Source: an uncultured Synergistales bacterium (GTDB lineage Bacteria; Synergistota; Synergistia; Synergistales; Aminobacteriaceae). Taken from it: a stretch of DNA of 8,112 bases. The notes beneath the pieces were generated by a model. That model searched no databases, was not told where the DNA came from, and saw only the letters and a list, made by a program, of their open reading frames with translations. Of this stretch, positions 1-5,273 are shown in pieces. Location: NCBI GenBank assembly GCA_905234205.1, contig CAJOGG010000135.1, forward strand, positions 1 through 8,112, given 5' to 3'. The translations under genes and the position numbers were made by a program. Position 1 is the first letter of the stretch. Each line of letters begins with the position of its first letter.

Positions 1-793
1 GCTGCTCTTGTTCATTAATTTCAGGTAAAACCAGCTCTGAAACCTCTTCTTCAACAACCGGATCTTCAGTCAACGTTTCTTGCTCCTGCTCTTCTTGTAA
101 ACTCTCGTCAAGTTTTTCCTCCATGGTCTGGAAAGCGTCAACTAATTCTTCATCATTATCCCCAGGACCTTCAGGCAATAAATCGAAATCGGCTTCATTA
201 GTTTCGCCCTGTTCTTCTTGGGATTCTTGTTCTTGTTCAGTAACTATTTCTTGCTCATCTGCTTCTGCAGCCTCTGTTTGTTCTTCATGTTCATCAATTA
301 CTGCTGCCAAGTCCTCAATCTTGACAGCGTCTTCATCAACAGGCGGGAGTGTAACGCTCTCATCAACTGGTAAGTCCTCGAACTCCTTGCCATTCTGAAC
401 AACAGGAATAAATATCGCCACAACCTTTGTATTTTTCCCGTTGCCTTTAGCATCATTGATGGCCTTCACGACCTCGTTATATAACCATGAATGAGGCTTG
501 CCGTCTTGATGTTTGATTACTGACTTTATTTCTACTTCTGCTTCTTGTTCTTCTTCTTGCTCTGGTGTATCAACTGTCTTAGCCTTTTGTTGCATTGGTT
601 TAGCTCCAAGGAATCTGTCTGCAGAAAATTTTCCCGTGTTAGGATTCATGCTTGAGGTTAAACGGCGTCTAACGTTCTCTTCAAGGCTAAGTTCGCTTAT
701 ATTCTCTTCAGGTTCCCCCTGTTCCTTACGCCATTCCGCCACGTGCATATCTATGACAGAATGAATGTTTTCAAGCCCCTTAAACGTTCGCAT
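1..793 (-). CDS. Acidic Glu/Gln-rich protein downstream of ParA (partial)
   Basis: Function not recognised. The frame is open from an ATG at 793 to the left edge, giving 264 residues with no stop, so the C-terminus lies outside the window. Residues 1-70 are mixed and fairly basic in places (VRRRL at 41-45). Residues 78-90 are almost all Glu/Gln. A short globular-looking segment follows (about 91-140, with SWLYNEVVKAI and KVVAIFIPVV). From about 165 onward the chain is low-complexity and strongly acidic, rich in EQE and EEQ. The ATG lies inside the end of the parA frame (14-base overlap) with GAGG about 11 bases upstream, so the two genes are probably translationally coupled. A later ATG at 748 is an alternative start. 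The position suggests a ParA partner or adaptor, but no ParB-type ParB/Srx or helix-turn-helix motif is visible. Existence as a gene is well supported; role is unknown. Confidence 0.8.
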   Translation of the reverse strand, partial: MRTFKGLENIHSVIDMHVAEWRKEQGEPEENISELSLEENVRRRLTSSMNPNTGKFSADRFLGAKPMQQKAKTVDTPEQEEEQEAEVEIKSVIKHQDGKPHSWLYNEVVKAINDAKGNGKNTKVVAIFIPVVQNGKEFEDLPVDESVTLPPVDEDAVKIEDLAAVIDEHEEQTEAAEADEQEIVTEQEQESQEEQGETNEADFDLLPEGPGDNDEELVDAFQTMEEKLDESLQEEQEQETLTEDPVVEEEVSELVLPEINEQEQ

Positions 794-1484
794 CGTTAGC
801 TTCGTCCTCTTTTCCTTCGTCAGCTTTCTTCAAAGTCCATACTTCGCCCATATCCTCTACACCGTTGCTCAATTTCTCAATAGCCTTCAAAATTTTCTCG
901 TACAACTGTTCGTAAGGCTGTCTTGAGTTTGCCATAAGACCAGTTGACCACACACGCCCAGACGTGATATTAAACGGTATACGCTTATGTAACGGAAGTT
1001 CTTCGGCCACGGGATAATTACGTTCGCTGATAATCTGGTTGGCGATCTTGCTCATTGATGAAGTGTCGTAGCCAAGTTTTACTAATGGGAGTTGAGCTTT
1101 CTCTTTGCCTGACTTCTTAGCAGTTGAGTACATGACGCCCAAATTTGACAACGAGAAGAAATCCGGTCTCACTGGTACAACGACTATATCAGAGAAATCT
1201 ATTGCGTGTTTAGAGTCTTCGTCTAAGTTCGGAGGACAATCTATTACGATCCATTCTTCGGCGGCACCTGCGTCATCGTCTTCGAGGGTGTTTTTAATTC
1301 GTAGTGAGTCTTTAAAATAGTTCTTCATGAAGCCTAATGCGTCAGAAAAATTTCTTGAGGGGTCAAGGTCAATCGCAAGAACTTTATTGTGTCTAACAAG
1401 CGCTATTTGTGCAAGTATCACTGCTATAGTGGTCTTACCTACTCCGCCTTTACGATTCAAAACTGCCACTGCAATTTTCGACAT
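780..1484 (-). CDS. ParA/Soj-family partition-type ATPase
   Basis: This 234-residue P-loop ATPase belongs to the deviant Walker A (ParA/MinD) class. Residues 11-19 read RKGGVGKTT with the signature lysine at 12 and the P-loop lysine at 17. The A' region VLAIDLDPSRN (35-45) carries Asp39 and Asp41, and the Walker B strand WIVIDCPP (78-85) carries Asp82. The family dimerises on ATP and binds DNA or membrane to position plasmids, chromosomes or protein cargo. No N-terminal DNA-binding domain is present, as in small type Ib ParAs, and the A'-to-B interval is short. I chose the ATG at 1484 because the conserved first strand begins there and AGGTGA lies about 9 bases upstream; the longer frame to 1577 would run through the promoter. 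The partner is probably the overlapping acidic gene, not a recognisable ParB. Target cargo is unknown. Confidence 0.92.
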   Translation of the reverse strand: MSKIAVAVLNRKGGVGKTTIAVILAQIALVRHNKVLAIDLDPSRNFSDALGFMKNYFKDSLRIKNTLEDDDAGAAEEWIVIDCPPNLDEDSKHAIDFSDIVVVPVRPDFFSLSNLGVMYSTAKKSGKEKAQLPLVKLGYDTSSMSKIANQIISERNYPVAEELPLHKRIPFNITSGRVWSTGLMANSRQPYEQLYEKILKAIEKLSNGVEDMGEVWTLKKADEGKEDEANDANV

Positions 1485-1530
1485 TTCATTTATCACCTGT
1501 ACTAAAAATTTTATCTCAATTATTCTGCAT

Positions 1531-1539
1531 ATTATAGCA
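1531..1539 (-). promoter_or_regulatory. Extended -10 promoter candidate for parA
   Basis: On the minus strand this reads TGCTATAAT, a perfect extended -10 element. The hexamer 17 bases upstream (1554-1559, GTATAT) is a poor -35, which is common with extended -10 promoters. Transcription would begin near 1524 and leave a leader of about 40 bases before the parA ATG. Predicted from sequence only. Confidence 0.5.
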
Positions 1540-1584
1540 AGCCGGCGAATTGAATATACTAATTTCTCAATAAGCACATTATCC

Positions 1585-1616
1585 TTGACAAGTCGGGGGG
1601 GGGTTCAACTTATAAT
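1585..1616 (+). promoter_or_regulatory. Promoter with poly-G spacer for the small-gene operon
   Basis: A perfect -35 TTGACA (1585-1590) and a perfect -10 TATAAT (1611-1616) are separated by 20 bases that include nine consecutive G. The usual optimum is near 17, so this version is probably weak; losing two or three G would give spacing of 18 or 17. Transcription would start near 1623, just ahead of the ribosome site at 1627-1634 and the TTG start at 1640. Phase-variable promoters with homopolymer spacers are known, for example porA in Neisseria and fim genes in Bordetella. That this one switches is inferred. Confidence 0.6.
1595..1603 (+). repeat. Poly-G tract (nine G)
   Basis: Nine consecutive G lie in an otherwise AT-rich intergenic region, between the -35 and -10 of the plus-strand promoter. 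I noticed no other G or C run of this length in the window. Such tracts change length by slipped-strand replication, and are also prone to sequencing error. Confidence 0.9.
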
Positions 1617-1639
1617 TCTTTGCAAGAAAGGAGGATACA

Positions 1640-2047
1640 TTGAGATACAACAAGTTTTTAAGATTTATATTGATGGCGTTAATAGTCGCGGTGGTTATGT
1701 TCAGTTATCGCTACGATTTGATGTCTTTGTTCTGCAAACTCGTTTGTAAAGATATAACGTGGAACGAAATAGTAATGACCACAGAAAAATTCCAAGGACG
1801 ATACGTAAAAATTTCAGGTGAAGTTTCGAAGGTGCTGAAGAGTGACGATTTTTTCCTGCTGAATGTTCAAGAAGAACACACAGGCTTTGGCAAATTGGCA
1901 GCGATAATTTTACCAAGGGACAAGCACAGAATTAACACTAGCGACATTGTAAAGCTTTACGGAAAATTTCGAGGGATTGATGAAAAGATAGGGTTGCCTT
2001 TGATGTGGGTGTATCACTGCGAGAAAGAAGGCAATGAAGTTGAATAA
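1640..2047 (+). CDS. Membrane-anchored OB-fold-like small protein
   Basis: This 135-residue protein begins with a short basic stretch and one hydrophobic segment (about residues 7-23), which looks like an N-terminal membrane anchor or uncleaved signal. The rest is soluble and resembles the tRNA_anti-like OB fold found in small bacterial proteins: RYVKISGEV (54-62), FFLLNV (71-76), AAIILP (87-92) and IVKLYGKFRG (103-112) are the successive strands. OB folds of this sort often bind ligands or nucleic acid, but no specific function can be assigned. The start is TTG, chosen for the excellent AAAGGAGG about six bases upstream and because the hydrophobic anchor follows at once. It is the first gene after the poly-G promoter and overlaps the next gene by 14 bases, so the two are probably coupled. 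The fold call is by pattern only. Confidence 0.75.
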   Translation: MRYNKFLRFILMALIVAVVMFSYRYDLMSLFCKLVCKDITWNEIVMTTEKFQGRYVKISGEVSKVLKSDDFFLLNVQEEHTGFGKLAAIILPRDKHRINTSDIVKLYGKFRGIDEKIGLPLMWVYHCEKEGNEVE

Positions 2048-2459
2048 GGCAAAGAATGGCGACGTAATCAAGGTAAATCGTACAATGTTGGGCATGAGTG
2101 TATATTGTCATTACGCAGTGTACGTCGAAACACCTGACGGGCCTCACGCTATTCATTACACAGAAGGCGGCGAAAACAGCGATTTCAAAGGGGTTGTGCG
2201 GGAGACATCGTTGGAAGAATTTACGCAAGGAAACGCTTATGACGTGAAAAAATTTGATAAACGCAAATTCCCAAGAGTTTATTCAGGTGATGAAACAGTT
2301 GCTCGTGCAAGAAGTCATATCGGAGAGGAAGAATATGATCTGCTGGAGAACAACTGCGAGCATTTCGCCACATGGTGCAAAACGGGTAGAAGAGATTCTG
2401 GACAGGCAAAATTGGCGGAATTTCTTGCTATGCCGTTAAAAATATTCAAGGAGGTATAA
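2034..2459 (+). CDS. LRAT-domain (permuted NlpC/P60-like) protein
   Basis: This 141-residue protein shows the LRAT/HRASLS arrangement. GDVIKV (9-14) is followed by HYAVYV with His26, a second His in HAIHY (His41, or His38 by spacing), then a C-terminal block containing NNCEHFATWC (106-115) with the presumed nucleophile Cys108. In characterised relatives this Cys-His-His set forms a thioester and acts as a phospholipase or acyltransferase on lipids; bacterial members are mostly uncharacterised and could instead cleave amide bonds. The residues FLAMPLKIFKEV at the end form an amphipathic tail, and no clear membrane helix is seen. The ATG at 2034 has a modest GAAGG very close by and lies within the previous gene, suggesting translational coupling. 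A membrane-anchored protein before it and a hydrophobic protein after it fit a lipid- or envelope-facing role. Substrate is unknown. Confidence 0.82.
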   Translation: MKLNKAKNGDVIKVNRTMLGMSVYCHYAVYVETPDGPHAIHYTEGGENSDFKGVVRETSLEEFTQGNAYDVKKFDKRKFPRVYSGDETVARARSHIGEEEYDLLENNCEHFATWCKTGRRDSGQAKLAEFLAMPLKIFKEV

Positions 2460-2463
2460 ATTT

Positions 2464-2835
2464 ATGACAAGGTACGAGAAGAAGAAGTGTCATGCGATTA
2501 TTCACGGTGCTTCGGTAGCTGCTGCTGGAGGTGGAGCACTGCCGATCCCAGGCCCAGATACTATCCCAATCACTGGAGCACAGGTAGCAATGGTAATTTC
2601 ATTGGGACAAGTATTTGACAAGGCCTTGACCGAATTGGAAGCGAAAGATCTTATTGGAACATTTAGTGCAGCACTTTTCGGGCGTTTGATAGCTAAAGGT
2701 TTAACGACTTGGATACCGGGATTAGGTACTGCCATTAATGCTGCAGTAGCCGGGTTACTCACTGAATGGATAGGGTGGTACGCTGCTGAACAATTTGATA
2801 AAGAGCGCGAAGTTATTTACGCTGTGAAAGATTAA
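2464..2835 (+). CDS. DUF697/YcjF-like hydrophobic protein
   Basis: This 123-residue protein resembles the stand-alone DUF697 domain. Residues 10-35 (IIHGASVAAAGGGALPIPGP) form an Ala/Gly-rich helix ending in the typical Pro-Ile-Pro-Gly turn. GAQVAMVISLGQVF (38-51) is the second helix, and a third and fourth follow around WIPGLGTAINAAVAGLLTEWIG (83-104), with the second conserved Pro-Gly. The family occurs alone or fused to GTPases and is thought to associate with membranes; its activity is not established. The start has a strong AAGGAGG about ten bases upstream, and only four bases separate it from the LRAT gene. The charged termini (RYEKKK at the start, DKEREVIYAVKD at the end) are outside the domain. 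It may dock a neighbour on the membrane, which is inference from context. Confidence 0.75.
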   Translation: MTRYEKKKCHAIIHGASVAAAGGGALPIPGPDTIPITGAQVAMVISLGQVFDKALTELEAKDLIGTFSAALFGRLIAKGLTTWIPGLGTAINAAVAGLLTEWIGWYAAEQFDKEREVIYAVKD

Positions 2836-2853
2836 GAAAGGAGGTAGATAACT

Positions 2854-2970
2854 ATGGAAGATACATACATAATGATTATTGGTGAAGGTAGCGATGATGA
2901 ATTATGGCCAGAAGACGACATCATCGAATACGATTTTGGTGACGGTGAAATCCTTAGGGTTTATGGCTAG
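2854..2970 (+). CDS. Acidic 38-residue microprotein
   Basis: A short gene, supported by its setting. It starts with ATG at 2854 after a textbook AAAGGAGG, ends with TAG at 2968-2970, and fits between two genes of the same operon with gaps of 18 and 9 bases. The product is strongly acidic (EGSDDELWPEDDIIEYDFGD in the middle) with hydrophobic ends (TYIMIIG and EILRVYG). No cysteines, signal peptide or known domain are visible. The acidic, strand-like character would suit an inhibitor, antitoxin or DNA mimic, but that is speculation. The strong ribosome site argues that it is translated. Confidence 0.7.
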   Translation: MEDTYIMIIGEGSDDELWPEDDIIEYDFGDGEILRVYG

Positions 2971-2979
2971 GAGGAAATA

Positions 2980-3216
2980 ATGCGAGTAAGTCTTGAAATT
3001 TTGAAGCCGGGCGATTCGGTTTTCAGCGTGTGGGATTCTCATGTTGCAGTCAAGAAACCGTCGGGAGAAGTGGAAATTTTCCAGTACTATCTTGACAAGG
3101 AGAACTTCCCAAGATTGTCAGAAGGCACTATTCTTGTCACGTTCGGGGACGGCGTTGTAAGAACGACAGTGAATGAACATGATGAAGATGAAGCAATCGA
3201 AGTAACAACGTTTTAA
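2980..3216 (+). CDS. Hypothetical 78-residue protein with GD...HVAV motif
   Basis: Not recognised. The start is fixed by TAGGAGG seven bases upstream, directly after the stop of the microprotein. The predicted product is beta-rich and ends in an acidic tail (NEHDEDEAIEVTTF). Its first half, KPGDSVF (9-15), SHVAVKK (20-26) and GEVEIFQYY (29-37), resembles the N-terminal half of the LRAT protein encoded at 2034-2459, where GDVIKV, HYAVYV and PHAIHYT occur in the same order. There is no cysteine, so if the likeness is real this would be a non-catalytic relic or regulatory copy. It is too short to hold a full LRAT domain. An SH3-like fold is an alternative reading. Confidence 0.75.
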   Translation: MRVSLEILKPGDSVFSVWDSHVAVKKPSGEVEIFQYYLDKENFPRLSEGTILVTFGDGVVRTTVNEHDEDEAIEVTTF

Positions 3217-3230
3217 CGGGAGGATTCGCA

Positions 3231-3440
3231 ATGGCAAAAAAACCAAGAGATCATTTTGTGAATGCACAAATAGATAATTTAACCAGTAAACAAGCACACA
3301 GAGTTGCAATAGGGATTCAGAAAGCAGTACGTGAAGCAGCCCCTGAAGCACATGGTCGCGTTGAAAATATAAAACGTGGGAACGTCCTTGACGGTGTTAA
3401 AAAATTTTTCAACCCTAAAGAGTTAGGCAGCGGAGATTAA
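3231..3440 (+). CDS. Hypothetical basic 69-residue protein
   Basis: Not recognised. The ATG follows CGGGAGG by about seven bases. The product is basic and looks mainly helical, with KQAHRVAIGIQKAVREAAPE (about 20-39) as a likely amphipathic helix, followed by a positively charged tail (ENIKRGN, DGVKKFFNPKE). No membrane segment or metal site is seen. It ends one base before the HNH nuclease gene, so the pair is almost certainly co-translated; the product could be a DNA-binding partner or an immunity factor for that nuclease. Neither role is shown by the sequence. Confidence 0.72.
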   Translation: MAKKPRDHFVNAQIDNLTSKQAHRVAIGIQKAVREAAPEAHGRVENIKRGNVLDGVKKFFNPKELGSGD

Positions 3441-3441
3441 C

Positions 3442-3675
3442 ATGGCTAGATCAAGAGCACACAGGATAGTCCAGAAATTAGGCAAGATTCGCGACGATTA
3501 CACTTGCGCGTTTTGTGGGGACGAAGCAGATTATAAATATCAAGTTGAAGGCCATCACATCATCGAATATCATGAAGGCGGCCCGGCAGCTCTCGAGAAC
3601 ATCGTAACGCTTTGTCATCATTGTCATGATGCATATCACGCCGGCGAACTCGATTTAGACATAATCTGCTGGTAA
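3442..3675 (+). CDS. Small HNH endonuclease-like protein
   Basis: This 77-residue protein is almost nothing but an HNH domain. A CAFC zinc knuckle (22-25) is followed by EGHHI (36-40, catalytic His pair), GGPAALENIVTLC (46-58) with Asn53, and CHHCHDAYH (58-66) supplying the second zinc pair and the closing His residues. HNH enzymes cut DNA or occasionally RNA with a single metal ion in a beta-beta-alpha-metal fold. Small stand-alone members occur in phages, mobile elements and toxins, and this one has no attached targeting domain. Its start lies one base after the preceding stop with GGAG about nine bases upstream. It is the last gene before a terminator. All key residues are present, so activity is plausible; the target is unknown. 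Confidence 0.87.
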   Translation: MARSRAHRIVQKLGKIRDDYTCAFCGDEADYKYQVEGHHIIEYHEGGPAALENIVTLCHHCHDAYHAGELDLDIICW

Positions 3676-3681
3676 ACTTAC

Positions 3682-3717
3682 AAAGTCTCCTGCTTTTACC
3701 GGCGGGAGATTTTATTT
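3682..3717 (+). terminator. Intrinsic terminator of the small-gene operon
   Basis: The arm AAAGTCTCCTGC (3682-3693) pairs with GCGGGAGATTTT (3702-3713) around an eight-base loop, with two G-T wobbles, and the T-rich run continues to 3717. It begins six bases after the HNH stop. The structure overlaps the stop codon of the convergent EamA gene, and its reverse side also has a few T residues (CTTTG), so it may serve weakly in both directions. Confidence 0.85.
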
Positions 3718-4563
3718 CCCCTTCATCATTATCAGGATTGACGCAAGAACTATCGCAATCCCGGCAAAATTCATTACGCCAAGCTCTTCACCGTATACAA
3801 GCATTCCTATTAGCACGGCCGTAACTGGTTCAATCGAAGCTATAACGGGAACACGACTCGAGTCACTAATTCTTCTCAAGCCGTTATAATACACAACATA
3901 AGCTAGCGACGTAGGAATTAATCCATAAAGAAATCCTGTGCCTAAAATTTTCGCGTCAAGATTTATACTTGGCCTCATGAATATAATCAAGAATATCGTT
4001 GCAAATAAATAGCTGTAAGTGTTGAAGCACGTCGCGTCGGTTTTATCTCCAGCAGCCTTGCCGATTATTGCCGCCATTCCATAACAAAATCCCGTCCCTA
4101 TTCCCGCAACTAAACCCAACAACGAGAAATTAATATCCCCGAAAATATTTCCGCCCGTTACAGTCAAGATACAGCCGACTATATTTACAACCAACGCAAA
4201 AATTTTTCGCCCCGTGATTCGTTCGTGAAAGATTAGTCTTGAAGCTAGAGCCGTGAAAACCGGAGCAGTGTACATTAATACGCAAGCTATAGCCATTCCG
4301 TTGAGCTTGATTGACGTTGTGTAACAGATATTCTGCATTCCATGACATACAAGCCCGAATAACGCGCAGAACAGCAAAACTTTTTTGTCACGAATAATAA
4401 TCCCGCAACCATGTTTTATTAACGAGAACGCCAGCATAATCACGAAAGCAAACGCCATACGCAAGCAGCATGTTAAAGCCGAGTCAGCTCCGAACGCCGC
4501 CAACGTCTTCACGAAAATTCCGATCGTTCCCCACAGAAGACCAGCAGTAAAAATATATAGCAT
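3712..4563 (-). CDS. EamA/DMT-family transporter
   Basis: This 283-residue integral membrane protein has the two-repeat layout of the drug/metabolite transporter superfamily, about ten transmembrane helices. The first repeat (about 1-135) begins LLWGTIGIFVK and contains VLMYTAPVFTALASRLIFHE near 96-115. The second (about 148-280) contains IASIEPVTAVLIGMLVYGEE, the usual conserved helix nine region. Members export amino acids, nucleotide precursors or drugs, or import metabolites; substrate cannot be read from sequence. The ATG lies seven bases after the trpF stop with no clear Shine-Dalgarno, so translation probably depends on coupling to trpF. That neighbour hints at an aromatic or pathway-related substrate, but this is inference. 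Its 3' end shares the terminator with the convergent operon. Confidence 0.9.
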   Translation of the reverse strand: MLYIFTAGLLWGTIGIFVKTLAAFGADSALTCCLRMAFAFVIMLAFSLIKHGCGIIIRDKKVLLFCALFGLVCHGMQNICYTTSIKLNGMAIACVLMYTAPVFTALASRLIFHERITGRKIFALVVNIVGCILTVTGGNIFGDINFSLLGLVAGIGTGFCYGMAAIIGKAAGDKTDATCFNTYSYLFATIFLIIFMRPSINLDAKILGTGFLYGLIPTSLAYVVYYNGLRRISDSSRVPVIASIEPVTAVLIGMLVYGEELGVMNFAGIAIVLASILIMMKGK

Positions 4564-4570
4564 TATTGAG

Positions 4571-5191
4571 TTACATTTTGTTAGCTTTGAAGTTCTTTAC
4601 GCCTAGAATAAATTTCATGACCTTACGATAATCTTTCATCTTGTTGGCTTCGACTCCTGAACTTACATTCAACGCATAAGGCTGCGGAGTTACGATCATG
4701 GCTCTATTCAGGTTCTCGGGAGTCAATCCTCCTGACAAGAAATATTTTCTGCGCACATTCCCTAACAATGACCAGTCAAAAGTTCTTCCGTCGCCAGCGT
4801 TTCCTCCGTCAAGCATAACGTAATCTGCCGTTGAGTACAAAGCTTTTTCCGCGTCCATAGGTTTAGCTACTTTGTAGACTTTCATTATCGGGCACCTGAT
4901 ATACTCACGAAGAGCAGCTATATATTCCGCGGTTTCGTCGCCGTGTAACTGAACCATATCGAGCCCAGCAACTTCAACACACATAGCCACACTTTTAAGC
5001 GAATGATTAGCGAACACTCCAACGGATCTAATGCCAGGACGTAATTTCGAGCGCAATAACCCCGCATGTTCTGGAGCTATAAAGTGACGACTCTTGCTTA
5101 CGAACACGAAGCCAACAAAATCCGGGACTAACTCGTTCATTATTCCTATTTCTACTTCATGGCAGATCCCACAAATTTTTACTTTCGTCAT
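4571..5191 (-). CDS. trpF: Phosphoribosylanthranilate isomerase
   Basis: This 206-residue (beta/alpha)8 enzyme converts N-(5'-phosphoribosyl)anthranilate to the 1-(o-carboxyphenylamino) deoxyribulose phosphate in tryptophan synthesis. The catalytic pair is present: Cys7 in VKICGI (4-9) and Asp128 in YVMLDGG (124-130). Other family blocks are GFVFVSKSRH (27-36), SVGVFAN (56-62), VQLHGDE (80-86), FLSGGLTPEN (151-160) and NVSSGVE (175-181). The last block normally begins with Asp; here it is Asn175, a substitution near the phosphate-binding strands. The ATG at 5191 is preferred over one at 5206 because GAGGGA lies nine bases upstream and the first beta strand begins at once. No other trp gene is in the window. 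A terminator-like hairpin lies just upstream and a transporter gene follows closely. Confidence 0.95.
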   Translation of the reverse strand: MTKVKICGICHEVEIGIMNELVPDFVGFVFVSKSRHFIAPEHAGLLRSKLRPGIRSVGVFANHSLKSVAMCVEVAGLDMVQLHGDETAEYIAALREYIRCPIMKVYKVAKPMDAEKALYSTADYVMLDGGNAGDGRTFDWSLLGNVRRKYFLSGGLTPENLNRAMIVTPQPYALNVSSGVEANKMKDYRKVMKFILGVKNFKANKM

Positions 5192-5207
5192 TGATACGTC
5201 CCTCACA

Positions 5208-5251
5208 TATATAATAAAAGCAGAGCCCGAATTTTATAGTTCAAGCCCTGC
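5208..5251 (-). terminator. Terminator-like hairpin between nhaC-type gene and trpF
   Basis: On the minus strand GCAGGGCTTGAA (5251-5240) pairs over 12 positions with TTCGGGCTCTGC (5231-5220), including three G-T wobbles, around an eight-base loop, and is followed by TTTTATTATATAT. It sits 23 bases after the antiporter stop and just before the trpF ribosome site. It probably ends antiporter transcripts, but it also lies downstream of a promoter-like sequence and could act as an attenuator for trpF. Confidence 0.75.
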
Positions 5252-5255
5252 CGAA

Positions 5256-5264
5256 ATTATATCA
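5256..5264 (-). promoter_or_regulatory. Extended -10 promoter candidate for trpF
   Basis: The minus strand reads TGATATAAT, a perfect extended -10, ten bases beyond the antiporter stop. No good -35 is visible 17 bases upstream (TCAAGG). Transcription would start near 5250, exactly at the left arm of the following hairpin, so the trpF-eamA transcript would carry that hairpin at its very 5' end. Confidence 0.4.
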
Positions 5265-5273
5265 GGTTAATTT

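Noticed and set aside
123..764. Plus-strand Ser/Cys-rich open frames at 123-398 and 513-764
   Set aside because: They are antisense to the Glu/Gln-rich minus-strand gene; GAA and CAA codons read backwards give TTC and TTG runs, which produce Ser/Cys-rich frames. No ribosome site or family likeness.
1541..1546. GCCGGC palindrome as a parS or operator site
   Set aside because: Only six bases are symmetrical and there is no repeat of it nearby.
1485..1577. Upstream extension of parA to 1577
   Set aside because: It would place 31 unconserved residues before the first ParA strand and cover the extended -10 at 1531-1539; the ATG at 1484 has its own AGGTGA.
1327..1749. Plus-strand 140-residue open frame across the parA start and poly-G
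   Set aside because: It is antisense to parA, crosses the promoter region and overlaps the better-supported TTG-started gene in another frame. A coding poly-G switch was considered for it but lacks support.
3676..3711. Attachment site or island boundary repeat at the end of the small-gene operon
   Set aside because: The inverted repeat is explained by a terminator; no direct repeat, tRNA gene or integrase is visible in the window.
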